64,000 nucleotides of DNA, from positions 90,646,533 through 90,710,532 of the forward strand of contig CM048845.1 in assembly GCA_026545225.1 (NCBI GenBank), read 5' to 3'. Positions 32,151-45,800 of this stretch are shown one piece after another. The position numbers and the translations under genes are program-made. How positions within the stretch are numbered: position 1 is the first letter of the stretch; the number at the start of each line of letters is the position of its first letter. The notes under the pieces were generated by a model. That model was not told the DNA's origin, did not search any database, and was given only the letters and a program-made list of their open reading frames with translations. Source of the stretch: Cornus controversa (taxonomy: Eukaryota > Streptophyta > Magnoliopsida > Cornales > Cornaceae).

Positions 32151-32915
32151 TGTTGGTCATGGTAAGCTCACATAAAAGAATTTTAAATATTGGAAAGTTA
32201 ATGATTGTTTCATAACCATTTTTGTGTCTGAGCTTGCAACAAAAGGTTATCAATCTACTTTAATGAGAGAAAAAAAATATCATGTGAGTAAAGTTGAAAA
32301 GGTTTTAAACTTTCTTTCTATAATTATAGGGGGGATTTTATGAGATTTTTTATAGTAGATAGGAGTTTTATGATTTTAACCCCTCATTAAATAAAGAAAA
32401 TTATGATGCTAGGGGCACTCACTTTTGGTGGGAGTGCTAAAGTCACCTAATTGGTGCGTTTATACGAGTGTGTATTGTAAACACAATATATACGATGACA
32501 TGACTATACACATCTAGAGAGTTGACATGACTATACACATCTAGAGAGTTCATCTTCTACCTTGAGAATACTCTTTCTCAAGCTCTCTTTAATGGTGAAT
32601 TGAGATCTCCCTTGAGTTCCCACAAGCTATGGCTTAAAGATTTCATCACTAGGGGTCATAAAAGTGATTATTTGGGGCTTTGAAGAAAATGAGCAAGGAA
32701 GAAGGTGTAGAGACCGTAGATCCAAGCTTTAGGTTCTTCAATTGAAGTATAAATCAAGTTTGGAAACAATGATGATATACTTACTCTTTGGAGGTATATG
32801 GTTTCTCATACATTTATGTGTGCATCTACATGCATAAAATCTTTTAAAGTTCCATGGATCAATACAACACAATTTTTTCAATCATGTTCCCACTTTGAAA
32901 ACCCATTTTCTAACA
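32151..32915 (+). mobile_element. 5' LTR of a copia element
   Basis: The right end TTTTCTAACA is followed directly by a primer-binding site. The left end is probably TGTTGGTCATGG at 32151, but this is less certain. A 27-28-bp tandem repeat (GACATGACTATACACATCTA-GAGAGTT) lies at 32497-32551. Confidence 0.65.
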
Positions 32916-32916
32916 A

Positions 32917-32930
32917 TTGGTATCAGAGCC
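32917..32930 (+). other. Primer-binding site of the copia element
   Basis: TTGGTATCAGAGCC is the common plant copia PBS, complementary to initiator Met-tRNA. It follows the LTR end by one base. Confidence 0.85.
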
Positions 32931-34645
32931 ATCTTGTTGCTTTTGTTGATTTATGATTTTTTATTTTTTGAAAATTGTGTTCATGAATCCATTTTCATGT
33001 TTGCATGCTTATATTGCAATGATTAAATGAATGGATGGTTAGCACGAATGCTTGGTAGAATATATATGGTTATGTGATATCCATGGATGGGTATTCTTGA
33101 TTTATATATTATGTGTTTTTTCATTGGATGAATGTAATATATAATTGAGTTTTGGGTTGATTTTGATTTTGGATTAATGGATAATTGCTGCTGAGGGTTG
33201 TATATCAATTTTAATGTATTTATGTAATTTTAATGTATTCAATCTTGTAAATACCCATTGCTAGTAAATTGTTGAGTTGATTTATCACAAAACCCATGGT
33301 AGAAGACCCAATGTGGATGAGCTTTAATATCTCAACAATGGAGGACAAAGGATGATGAGGAAGAAGGAGTTCTAGCGGTTGGTGGGGGCTGCTGGTGGTT
33401 GCTGGTGGCAAGAGAGACTGGACGACGGCCCAACGTTGTGCGCTGGGCACTACTCAACGTCGTGTATGCTGGGTGGTGCCTAGCTGACTCCGACTGGTTG
33501 GGTCATTACCCGGTGTTTCAATTTTTCAAATTCTCTCTCTCCCGATGCTTCATCTTCAATTTTTCGCCAAACAACTTGGCTATGGTGGAATTAAATTAGT
33601 GAACTTAATTGAAGTTGGTTGGTTGCTTGGAGATTAAGTGAAAGAGAGCATGATAAGTTGGTAATTTGCATCATGTTTACTTGTATCCACTATAAGACAA
33701 AACTTGTGAGGACCACTAACAAGAAGATTTGTGTGATGTAATATTCTCTTAAGTGTACTCTTCCATTTGGTTATGTAAATTGATAGATTTTTTGTGTGCA
33801 CATGGGGGTAATGATTAGATGACACAAGGATTGAACTACAAGAGCAAGCCAACTTGTGACATGTGTCCTATCCACGAACATCTTTAGTTATTTTATGCAT
33901 GAGTGTGGATTTATGGAATGTTTTATTGTATGAGATTTTATTTTCTCATCTCATGCATTTGATCTATGACATTTTGATGCAATAATTTAATATTGATAAA
34001 TTAAGAGTTGAAAATTTTGACTTTTCTAAATTAAACTGGATGTGCTTTGATGGGAACTAGTATATTGAAAAATTATTTTTTTTTTCAAAAACTCCAATTT
34101 GGGGTTAGAAAGTTAGGTAAGTACAATTAACTCTAAAATTATCAATGGAATTAAATTATAACATTAATATACAAATAATTTAAAAAGGAAAACCCTCAAG
34201 TTGAAAAAAAAAATAATCAAGTGGGAGTGGGGTTTTACAATACAATGCTTCAGGCCTTCATTATCAATCATGTGTATGATGGTTTATAATGACTCCCCGG
34301 GGTGTACACGAACGATAGCTCAATATTATTTCATTAGAACTATTTTTTTCTCCTCGAAAAGACAATATATCTTTTGGAAAAATACTAAGACCAATAATGG
34401 CTTACACTACGACTTAAAATAAGTAATATTTTTCTCTTGAAAAGATAAATATTATTCATTCTAGTGAGACCGAAGAAAATCGAGAGTTATTCATATTTGG
34501 CTTTAGATGCCTATAAAATATTGAATAATGGGAAAGACCTAACTAATTAGTGGGAGTAGTACCCCCTCGAGGTATTATTATTGAGGTAATTAGTATTCCG
34601 ATTTATCTTGTGACGTGGTTGAGGGATCCATAGGGTGCTTTAAAA
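32931..34645 (+). other. Untranslated leader of the copia fragment
   Basis: This lies between the PBS and gag. The short frames at 33399-33599 and 34201-34422 have no recognisable domain. Confidence 0.45.
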
Positions 34646-34948
34646 ATGCATGATCTAATTCACTTTTCTAATGTATGTATGGATGCTTTTTTTTTTCCCT
34701 TCAAATTTACAATGTTTAATCCCTTCAATCCACTTGCCACCATTTTCACTTTAATTGGACCCAATTATCTGGACTGGAAAAGAAATTTGGACATCATTAT
34801 CCTTACGGAGGGGTATATCTATGTTTTTATCACAATATACCCTGATCCTCCTTTGGATGATGATTCTCCCGAGATTATTAATGTTTATACAAAGTGGTCT
34901 AAAACAGACAATATGATGCGTTGTGTTCTTCTAGTTACCCTTCTGTAA
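34646..34948 (+). pseudogene. Copia gag N-terminal remnant
   Basis: The frame contains GPNYLDWKRNLDIIILTEGY, the hallmark of the plant copia Gag N-terminus, then YTKWSKTDNMMRCVLL. The frame stops soon after, and no protease, integrase or reverse transcriptase follows. With the LTR and PBS upstream it marks a truncated copia copy. Confidence 0.8.
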
Positions 34949-34949
34949 G

Positions 34950-35800
34950 GATTGTAACATTAGACGAAAATCTTTAGCAATTGAACGTGGAGTCGCAAGA
35001 ATAAGCTTAAAGCGTTCCACATCAAGTTATTGTCAGAGTGGAGTGGGTGTGAGTCTGAGACTAAGTATGTTGTAATTGCTTCGACGATAATGGATTTAGT
35101 TCTTCGGGCAACAACCTCACTTGTGATTTTTTTTCTGACTTGAGTTTTTTTTTTACATATATATGGTGTCATGATTACTTTATTTGCACGTTATTTTATT
35201 TACTTGCTTTATGTGTTTAATTAAATTTTTATTAAACTTAAAATTGAATTAATTTAAAAAATTAAGCAAACGAGCAATTAAACTTATTCATCATCTCTAG
35301 ATTTTAATCAAACTTACACAGTTAGTTTCGCACTCCACTACTCGCATGATTCGGGAACATGTTTTAAAAACAATCGATTTTTTAAATGAACCAGATATCC
35401 TTGAAACGGATTTAGATGAGAAAACTCAGGATAGTAAGATCTTAACTTCATTGGCTAGCTTGTTCAACACTTTTAGGTTGAAAAGAATGACATCTATCTC
35501 CCAAATTAAGATGAGATTGTTTCCATTTGATTTTCTTATTATATCACATAATGGATCATTCGGAGTAAGAGAGTACAAATATCGATTTTTTATTTATTTC
35601 AAGAAATAAAGAAATTAATTACCACTCACTAATTTATGCCCAGTCGATAAATCAAGCTTGGATTAGAATGGTATTCCCAAATGTTGAGTATATATTAGAT
35701 GAGTTAAGCATACCACATCATCATCCAATCAAATCTATTATTGATTATTACATATAGAAACTATACTCAACAAACTAAAATATTGAATTTTCATTGGATA
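34950..35800. other. Intergenic stretch, nothing recognised
   Basis: AT-rich. The frame at 35346-35609 (87 aa) shows no family signature and sits among stops. Confidence 0.5.
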
Positions 35801-36060
35801 AATCAATAATATGATACGTGGATCTCATTTAATATTTTATCCTTACTGTCTTGTTCTGTCCGTTTAATTATAATTTTTGGGCAGGGTTTTGTCACTTGAA
35901 CCCAAAATAAATAGTCTATTGCGATGATATATCAATAATGTGGTATGCGGGTCTTATTTAATATTTTATTGTCACTGTCTTGTCCCGTCCCGTCCCGGTT
36001 AACTATTTTTTTTGGGCAGGGTCTTGTCACTCGAACCCGAAATAAATAGTCCATTGCGAT
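35801..36060. repeat. Tandem duplication upstream of the UBP6 homolog
   Basis: Unit 1 is 35801-35925 and unit 2 is 35930-36060. Both run from ATCAATAAT through TTTAATATTTTAT, ACTGTCTTGT and GGGCAGGGT-TTGTCAC to AATAAATAGTC-ATTGCGAT. The end of unit 2 is 250 bp from the start codon, inside the likely promoter. Confidence 0.9.
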
Positions 36061-36309
36061 TTAAGTTGAGGACGCACGACCGACGAGTGACGACACTACA
36101 ACCACAACACAATACTCATGTCATCGATGTAGTAATGTTGTATCTTTGTTTGCGCTGTTGCTTCCTCAATTTATTTATTTATATATATAATACATATATA
36201 TATATAGGTACACAAATATATCTACGAAGGAACTGCTGCCCTTTCCTGCAAGCAAACAGCAAATACCCGACGCCTCTCTCGATCCTGCATATACCGAAGC
36301 TCTGTAACC
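36061..36309 (+). promoter_or_regulatory. Core promoter and 5' UTR of the UBP6 homolog
   Basis: A TATATATATAATACATATATA tract (about 36181-36207) lies roughly 105-130 bp upstream of the ATG and could act as the TATA region. No other site can be assigned. Confidence 0.4.
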
Positions 36310-36319
36310 ATGCCGACAG
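36310..36319 (+). CDS. UBP6: UBP6 exon 1 (10 coding nt)
   Basis: ATG CCG ACA G, then donor GTCAGA. Joined to exon 2 it reads MPTVSVKW. This coding micro-exon is too short for ORF detection and is supported by the frame and by homology. Confidence 0.88.
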
Positions 36320-37165
36320 GTCAGACAACCATTCTATTTGATTTTCTTACCGCTCTTTTGACGCTGACAAATATCGAAGTTTAACATGATCGTCTTGATA
36401 ATCTTTTGGCCAGTTTATCTATGAATTACGATTTACATTTACTTATTGATTATCTTACCCATTTTATTTGCTATTTATGCACCCTTTTGGTTCTTCAATC
36501 TAAGAGAGCACTTTTATTCGCTTCTGCTTTATAGATTTTTCCGCTCTGGGTTGATGGCAATTATTGACCTTGTTGTTGGGTTCTTTGGTTTAATATGACA
36601 CATCTGACTTCTGGTTTGTCAATATTCAAGATGCTTATCTCTATTGTTAATGGTATTTCTAATTGGGGGTAATTTACAATATGCTTGGGCATTTTGGAGG
36701 GAGAGAAAAAAAAAAGAATGCTTATTCTTTGAGAGAAAGGGAAGGAATAGATCTCTTCCCTTGATTGGGGGTTCAGTAGAGAAAAGGAAGTAAAGGAAGG
36801 TGATTGTCCTTGGTAGGAAGAGTAATATGGGATATCACTTCTTATAAAAGCTATAGGTGAAAATAAGAGTGTGTTTGAATTGAGGGAGTTAGATAGAAAG
36901 GAAAGGACGGGGAGTAGTTTGTTGATTAATGAGGAAGTAAAGAAAGTGGAAGGAAAAGGAGGGAGAAGAACGATTTTGTTAATCTCTTCTTATTTTCATT
37001 TCCCAAGTTGGAGAAAATAGAGGAAATGATAAAGGAGCAAGTGATTATGTGTTTTCTTATTATTTTTTGTAACAATTGAAATTTTTTTTTCCGTTTTCAC
37101 TCATAGAACAAATATACACTTTCCTTTTCTAACCATTCCACTAGTTTCCACCTAACAACTGTACC

Positions 37166-37206
<41 letters not shown>

Positions 37207-40200
37207 GAAACAAGTTCGGCAATTGTGCCCCCATTGTCACTTAAACTTTTCAACTCTTAGTGAAAAACACTTGTTAGTACACGTAGCGTTTGTTACATGA
37301 CCTCTCCTTAATGTGTAAAGAACTACAGTAATTCACACATGCAATGCACGTGCTTGGTTATGACAAATGTGTCCATTTCTGGTTGGACATGCATTGAGCA
37401 AGCATGTAAGATATTCTAGTTTACTATGTATAAAACTTTATTATCATATTTCTTTTATTACATAGTTGCTTCAAAATGAATGGAGTTATCTTACCTGTTT
37501 TAAACACTATATGTTACAGAAAAAGTGCCATTTTTGTGAATATTAAAGATGTGAACATTAAGATATGTTCCATTATCCTTGGGTTTGGAGATTTGACAAG
37601 CATGTGCTCAACTACAGTGGCATTGTTGAACAACCAAGTATGAATATGTGCCTACAAAAATATATTCACTTTGTCCCAATTAAGTGTTCCTTCTAGCTTA
37701 ATGTACGTCTCCTTTTGAAATTCCAATATTAACCATTCAAATTTAAAGTTTTAACTTATTAATTTGGGATTTTTTTTAAATTAAGGATAATTCAGGAAAA
37801 TTTCGATTTTTCTACATTGATTTTCAACTGGGCACTAATATTGGGACAACCAAAATAGAAAGAGGGGGCATTAATCTTGGGATGGAGGGAGAACGCTTTA
37901 GTGCATAAACGTATTCTTGTAGTTACCTATTTAAGGGGTTCTGCTCAGCTGGCAGAAAATGTTCATTTAAATACTTCACTGATCCCACTGTGTAATTTAT
38001 TTATATATTTTTTCCTTCTCTCTTGTGGAACTGTCATAGATTGTATGAAACCTAATAAACCTTAGGCCAGCTTATAGATGCAAAACTCAGAGTGATATGG
38101 TTAAGCAAAATAGTCTCAAAGAATGGATAAATAATGATTTGCAAGCAGTTATGTTTGAAAGGGATTTTTTCTCCCACTCAATTTCTGTACATCGGCACAA
38201 GTCATTTACTTGATCAGGTTTGGTTGCATTTTTGGTTATTATTTCCTTCACGATAAGTTATATTCATGGACTTTACTAGCAGTTGGTTGATGGCACTTAT
38301 TTTCAAAATTCACAATGGTGGTTGTTTAATCTATAGCTATCTTGCCCAGGAAAAAAAAATATATAGCTATCTTACTTATTTTATATGTGAAATTTATCAG
38401 CTTGATTTGGGTTATGAAATGTTTTATATCAGTTCATTTCTTTTCTTGTCTGTTGTTAAGATATTAGCTTTATGCTTTTATCTACATTGACTTGGCAACT
38501 TTATTAACTACATTGATGGCTCACTATTTTGTTTGTATGTTTGTTTTTGTTGTTTTTTTGTTTCAACATGCAATGTTAATCTCTTGGCAGTGAGTGTAAA
38601 ATGGCAAAAAGAGCTGTTTTCAGCTGTGGAAATTGACACTAGCCAGCCCCCATACGTTTTCAAATGTCAATTGTACGATCTAACAGGAGTACCTCCTGAA
38701 AGGCAGAAGATAATGGTCAAAGGTGGCTTACTAAAGGTAATAAAATAGTTTTAATGATTTAATAAAAAATAATATGTAAATAAACCTGTTCTGATTGGTG
38801 AGACCATTGTGGATTATGATTGAGAGGTACAGTTATGTGTTTTTCTAAAGGCAGCTGTTAACCTTCTTGACTAATTCTCTGACAATATAGGATGACGCAG
38901 ATTGGTCAACATTAGGAGTGAAACAGGTGAATGATCTTTGTATGCGATACTTTTTTTGTTGAGCTTTTAGAATTGGTTGTTAATTATATTCCATTTTGCA
39001 TGTTTTGTCTAGGGTCAAAAATTGATGATGATGGGAACAGCAGATGAGATTGTGAAGGCTCCAGAGAAGGGCCCTGTTTTTATGGAAGACCTTCCAGAAG
39101 AAGAACAAGTGGTTGCTGTGGTGAGGTTCTTGACTTCTTGTTGTAGATAAGAATCCTTGTTCGAGGCTTTTTCTTTTTACTTCTATATTAGTTAATTGGC
39201 GCCTGATGAGGATGCCCTAATTAGTGGTTTAGCTCATCATAAAGTTTTTCATGGTCATCACAGTTTCTCAGTCACTTTTCATGCATGGATGCTATTTATA
39301 GACCGAGGTTATGTACTTGTATCTGTACCAATTTATAGAACATTTTGAGGGATTGCTGCAGTTAGGTTCTTGTCGTGGTTTACAGCTATGCCTAAGGTTT
39401 GTTTGTTTGCTCGAAAACCGAAATGGAGATACTAAAAAAATCCAAAGGAATATGTTCAAGGGAAAAGAATGATTAAAAATAAAAGGATCTTCATGCTTAA
39501 ACAATCCTTCATCCATTATAACAAAAACAGGAGTTTGATGAGAGCAACTTTTAACCCAGGTCTAAAACATATTAAATATATGCTAAGCAACAATTTTGGA
39601 TTTTGACTGACAGCCTAACTACAAAGATGCTTGTTTGACTCAAATAATAAATCTAATTGTATATATTCCAAATTATTCTTTTCATGATGGGCATGGCATA
39701 ATGCTTCATTTAGCCAATCAACTAATATTGTGTTTATAATGCTTATGCTTTTTTATATTTATATATTTTTTCTTTAGGCTTATGTTTGGTTCTAATCCTA
39801 TCATCAGATCAACAACCTAATATACATCCGAATTTTATCTATTATTTTATATATATTATATATGTAATTTTTGCTATTTTAATATTAATTATAATTGCAT
39901 TGTGATGATGTTGATTAGGTTGAATTTGCAACTGATGTGGATGTTTAATTATTAAGGTGATCAATGATATGTTGGTATAGGTTATCAAATTAGCCAATGA
40001 GGTTACTGAACTATTCTAATGAGGAAGGTAAATGTAATTATATTAAATGGCTAGCGTATGCCCGTGCCTACGGCACTATCATGCACTCGGAATCGTGACC
40101 TTTAGATAGGGTTATTTTGAACCGTAGATAGGCAAAGACATTTTGACCCACATGATTGGTTTTTTAACCACTTTTGACCGTTAGATTGACTTTTTTGTCT

Positions 40201-42821
40201 TATTATACCAAGCTTAAATATAATATAGATACTCATTAAGTATTAGTATTAACCACTTTTCAACTAGAATTGATTTGATAAACAAATGAGCCTATAACCA
40301 AGTAAATTAAGTTTGGTTTTCTATTATTTTAATACATCTTATTGATTGTTTCTAATATATATCATGTTTGGGCTGGCAAGTTTAGTTTGGATATTTTTGG
40401 TTAACGGGTAGGTTTTCATAAGCAGGTTGAGTAATGACTTATACTGTTGTTGTTATGTTTTCTTCACTGCAGAAAACAACTTCTGGCCAAAATTCTAGAT
40501 TGTCAGGTTCTATTATTTTCTTCCGTATTTTGGGACTTTATGCAACACAAACAGACTAAAAGATATTGAATTTTGGAAAATGTTGTATATTTCGGAATTT
40601 TCTAACAAACAAATAAGGCCAAAGGGTGGCAACACACTGGTTTAACTGGGTAGTCTATTTTCACCCATATGGAACAGGTTTGTATCTATGTAACCGGGGG
40701 CGAAAGTGACCGCTGCAAAATTAGTAAGAGACTAAGAGGGGGCCATGGCTTCTCCAAAAATTTTCAAAATCTCTGAAAAACTGGCCTCTTATAAATAATG
40801 AATTGTAAAATAGTAATAGATTTAATATGTAGCCCTCCAAAACTTATAAAAATCTGAAATTGAGTCCTTTTGAGTCTTGTTTTTGAAAATCTAAATTTGA
40901 AGGAAAAGGACGAAACTTCAAATATCACTCCTATACCTATTATTCTTCTTATTTGTGCAAATCGGTGAGCTATGAAATGCTTTCACTTCCCTTCTTGGAT
41001 CCACCCTCTGGAAGGGGAAATACTATTTAAAGGAAAAATATTACATTATAATTTTTTAAGATTTTACTCTTAATTTGATCCCCAACTTAATTTTTTTGGG
41101 TCCAGCCCTGTATGTGACTTAGTGTTTTTTTATTTTTATTTTATAATAGTTAAGACACACACACACCCATATGGGGCAGAATGGAGACAAGCTAGTGGCA
41201 TTTTATGCCACAAAAGAATCACAAATAGGTTAAAAGGAAAATTTTGTAAGACAATTATTAGGCCAACTATTCTATATGGGGCAAAATGTTAGGGCCTTCA
41301 ATCTTCATGTAGCGGAAATTAGAATGTTAAGATTGATGGTTGGAGTAACACATATAGATAGGGGTTACTAATGAAAGCGTGAGAGAAAAATTAAGAGTGG
41401 CACCCATTGGTGAGAAAAAAAGAGACAGTAGACTTAAATGGTATGGACACATACATCAAAGACCTATAGATGTGCGGGTAAGAAGCGGTAGATTAGTTTG
41501 CATAGAAGGTAAGTGGCAAAGAAGGCGACCAAAATTATCGCGGGATGAAATTATTAGGAATAATTTTAAAAATCTAAATATTAGGGGTGAGATGGCTTGT
41601 AATAAAAACGAATGAAAAAAGAGAATTCATGTGGCTGACTCCATCCATATGAGATTAAGGCAAGGACGATGATGTTGATAAGGTAAGACACACATACCCA
41701 CTATTGTCCCCACTGGGACTTGTTATGGCTCAGGCATAGTACTGCAGATTATTTCGCTCTACTTATATGCTCGGGGTAGCCATATATCCTGATTCTTCCC
41801 CTTATTGAGATGGGGTGTGGGATGAAGTTGGGCATATACAATCTAATTTGGGTGGGATTTTTGTGTGCGATTTGGTGTTTTTAGAAGCTATAATTACCCA
41901 TAACTGGGTGGGATAGCCCCATGATAGACCTGGTCTGTTACAATACCTCATTATGCCCTTTCTTCAATTATTCTATATGCTGCAAAGTTCAAAATTGCTT
42001 GTGCCATTGTAACTTAGTTTGTTCATCCGTTCTCTATGCTAGTTAGTTTGAGCATTTTGTTCTCTCTTTTTATTTATTCCATTTTTTTGTGTCAGTTCCT
42101 TTACTTGTTAACCTACCGATCTCACCCCAAGGGGTTGGCTCAATTGGATAAAGAACTTGGCCCTAGTGCCTAGCAAGCATTAGGTCTAAGGATCAAGTCC
42201 TCTTGGGTGCAAACAATTCTTTGGGGGTGGGTGTGTGTACCAACTAGGGAAAAAAAAAAACCTACTGATCTCTTAATTTGCTTTCTGCACTTGGCTCTAA
42301 TATCTTTGCTTTGGACAGAAAACCCTAAATTGTGCGCTTATTTTCATTTTGCTAATTTGCTTCTGTTACTACGATGCGCTTATTTCTTTGCCTATGTATT
42401 TTCTCAAATTTGTTCTAAATTTTAGCTGATTCATATCTGCTTCCAGGGTCATACTGCTGGCTTATTTAATCTAGGAAATACCTGCTACATGAACTCCACC
42501 GTACAATGCTTGCATTCAGTTCCAGAGCTGAAGTCTGCTTTGATTAAGTGAGTCTCTTCTGTTGTGAAAAAGACAATTTTCCTCAGAAATTGATTTCTGG
42601 ATGTGGTCTTCATATGTTTTATTTGCATTCTTCTTGCATAATGAGATTTTTGCGCTTGGTATGATATTTCTGATAAGGTATCCACAATCTGGAAGAGGCA
42701 ATGATTTGGACCAGTCTTCTCATCTCTTAACTGTAGCAACACGGGATTTGTTCAACGAGCTTGATAAAAATGTTAAGCCAGTGGCACCAATGCAGTTCTG
42801 GATGGTGTGTTCTATTTCTGT

Positions 42822-42854
<33 letters not shown>

Positions 42855-45800
42855 TTATATTTGCTTTATTCTATTTATCTCTTTACTAGTAAAAAACTTT
42901 TTAATGCATTAATGCTTGGTATTATGAAGATAAAAGATTCTAGTGCACCCTGCAGATATCCTAGTTAGTAGGTCTTTGGTGAAAACAACTGAAGGACATA
43001 GGTGCAATGCCACATATTTTTGCATCACTATGTTTGGTGCTGCAAAATTGTAAAGTTGGGACATTATTATTGCAAAAAATCTGTAACTCACACTCAAGAG
43101 ACTTAGAGCTTAAGAAGAATGGCCTTTTTCAACAAATGAAGTCCATTATCCAAACTCAGAATTTATTTTTTGCTTTTTGGTGGTTTTATAGTTCAGATGA
43201 TAGGCTGACTGCATATACCTCATTTAGCCCATGCCAGGCAATATTTCAATAGCAATAACATTACACAGTTGCTGAGTCAACACTTACTGACATTGTCCTT
43301 TTCCTTATTTTGTTTTTCTCCTATTGGTATCTGACCCACCTCCATAGGCTGTGAGGTGTCAGTTTACATGGCACATTCAGTCATCCACATTGTATCATGG
43401 CAAAGGTCTACTTATCTCTCCTCCTGTGCAACTCGTGGCACTTTCTTAACGAATGGCTTTTTAGTTCCATATTATACTTGGATGCATTTCAGTCGCTATG
43501 TGGCTCTCTTAGAACATGGCTATGTGGAAAGTTGGAAATCCTATGAAGTTCAATACATGCTGGTCTCACAGTCAGCTTACATGTTCCCACAACTTCGGAT
43601 TTTGATATTGATTCAAGTGGAAGGTTGCCTCTATCGCATACTACTTCAGCTATGCAGTTGGCTCTTCTGATTGGCTTACATTGTGCATCTTCACAACGTG
43701 TTTGGCTTTAGTTGAAGGTTAGGATTTGCTGAGGTGTGCCCCTTGCGGTATACACCTCGGCCTATCTTAAAGAGAGAGACATCATGAGATTTTAGAAGAA
43801 TAGTCCCTAACGCGTGGTAGCATCCCATTGGACTGCACCATCAACACATTAGAGCGTCTGTTTGACCGTCGATTAACATGAGACAGTGTTTCATTGGACT
43901 GTGGAAGTGTCCCATTAGATGTTTCACTTGACTGTGCCAGCATCCTGTATTCCTGTTAGATCATCCCATTAACACCATTACTGCCTCTCTCTCTCTCTCT
44001 CTCTCTCAGAGAGACACACGACTGTCTTGTTTACACCCTAGCTCAATTCACCTTCAGGATCACCATCTTAATTTAAGAGCTTAGCTTTTGACAATTTACT
44101 GGGATCACCCTATCTCATTTTAGAAGTTCTTATAGTTCAGTTTACAGGGATGTGATGCTATTTTGAATTTATTAGAGCTGAGCTTGTTGTATGGGAAATG
44201 TCTTTGACAATACCCTATATGGATGATTCTTTGCCATATTGCACTTTTTATTCTTAAGGGAAAAGAGAGAGCATATTTATTTGCTTCATTTATGTTCACA
44301 GGTATTGCGGAAGAAATATCCTCAATTTGGTCAGCTGCACAATGGATCTTTCATGCAACAGGTTTCTCCAAACGTCTTCACCTTATCAACTCAATTTACT
44401 GTTTTTTTCAAATTTGTTGTTGATTTACAATCTTAAACAAATGTTAGGATGCTGAAGAATGTTGGACTCAACTTTTATACACACTCTCTCAGTCTCTCAG
44501 ATCACCGAGTTCCAGGTATCTTGTCTTTCTGTTGGCAGCACTAAGATGCTTTGCCCTTGGATACATTTGGTTTTCTTAAATTGGTTGCTTAAGTTCATTC
44601 CTTTGATGATTAGTGATTTTAAATTAAATCCTGAAAGAATCTGCTATGATATTGTGTACCTTGCTTTGTGGACGATTTAGTAATTATCAACATTTGATGA
44701 TCTTTTCATTATAAGTGCATTTTGTGCTACTGCAGACATTTACCACTCTTCTCTGTGAATTTTTACCTTCACTCTCTCTCTGCCACACTTTCTTTTCCTT
44801 GCTGAGGTGACTGGCATTTGATAAATTGCAATTTCTGAAATTGTTTAGTTCATCTCTTTTTCTTTCTTGCTAGTTGCCCCGTCATAGTTCATGAAAATTG
44901 GTGTCATGTAGTTCTGTCAGTACGCGTTCAAACTTCTGAACTTTTATTTTGGCCAGCATTCTGTTCTTTTTGCTGTTCCAAGGAGAATTAGTTTGGCCAA
45001 CATGCTGTAGCTAAACAAGATTAAGAATATCTTGAGAAGAATTTTTTTACCTTAAATATTTCCAGCATTTAGTGATTCGTGCAATGGTTTCTCTTTAATA
45101 ATTGTAATAATCTTTCACGATATTTCATTGCAGTGAAAATCTGGACGGTGTGAAGTCACTTTTTGGTATTGAACTTGTTAGCAGGTACTTTTCTGCAATT
45201 AATTTTTTTATAGCCATTATTTTTGAGTGAGGATGAGTTCCTTTTTATAAATATTTCTAGTTTATTTTTGCTAAGGTTTTGTTTGTGGAGTTTCCATATA
45301 AGTTGGCCTTTCCTTGAATCTTATTCAATGAACAAATTATGTAAGCTAAAGGTTGCATTCACAACATACAATTTGATAGTATATTTGGTGCTGCATATTA
45401 TATGTCCCATCCCCCAATCTCTTACTTGTTCCTTGTAATGTTCTTCCCTTCCCCAGCTGTTGGCTTCCTTGCCAAACCTAATAAAAGTACTATAAATACC
45501 TCATCATTTTCTTTTATGTTCTATCATTTGAAATTTTGGAACCTGGTTTGTGTTTCTGAACAAATTATTTTGCACCCTTTATTCTTATCAGAAATTATAC
45601 AATTTTTAGTTGGTGAAGACAGATGTATAATTGCTACTCCTTATATAAGTTATTATACTACTTCTCTATTTTGTTTCTAATAATCCTGTTTTATTAAAGT
45701 TTGGGAGACCATGTTTAGTTAAAATGGTACATTTTTTTTATTAATCTTTCATCAAGGTAATAGAGATATATCTTTCCGAAAGTGGAATCAAAGTACTTAA

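Larger units (their letters stand above)
36320..38590 (+). other. UBP6 intron 1 (2.3 kb)
   Basis: Contains a purine-rich tract (about 36695-36980), a TA microsatellite and a Stowaway-like element. No additional exon was seen. Confidence 0.6.

Noticed and set aside
35346-35609. 87-aa frame upstream of UBP6
   Set aside because: No recognised domain, no splice partner, and a low-complexity AT-rich context.
42125-42200. Possible tRNA gene in intron 4
   Set aside because: It is the head of a tRNA-derived SINE with an A-tail and flanking duplications.
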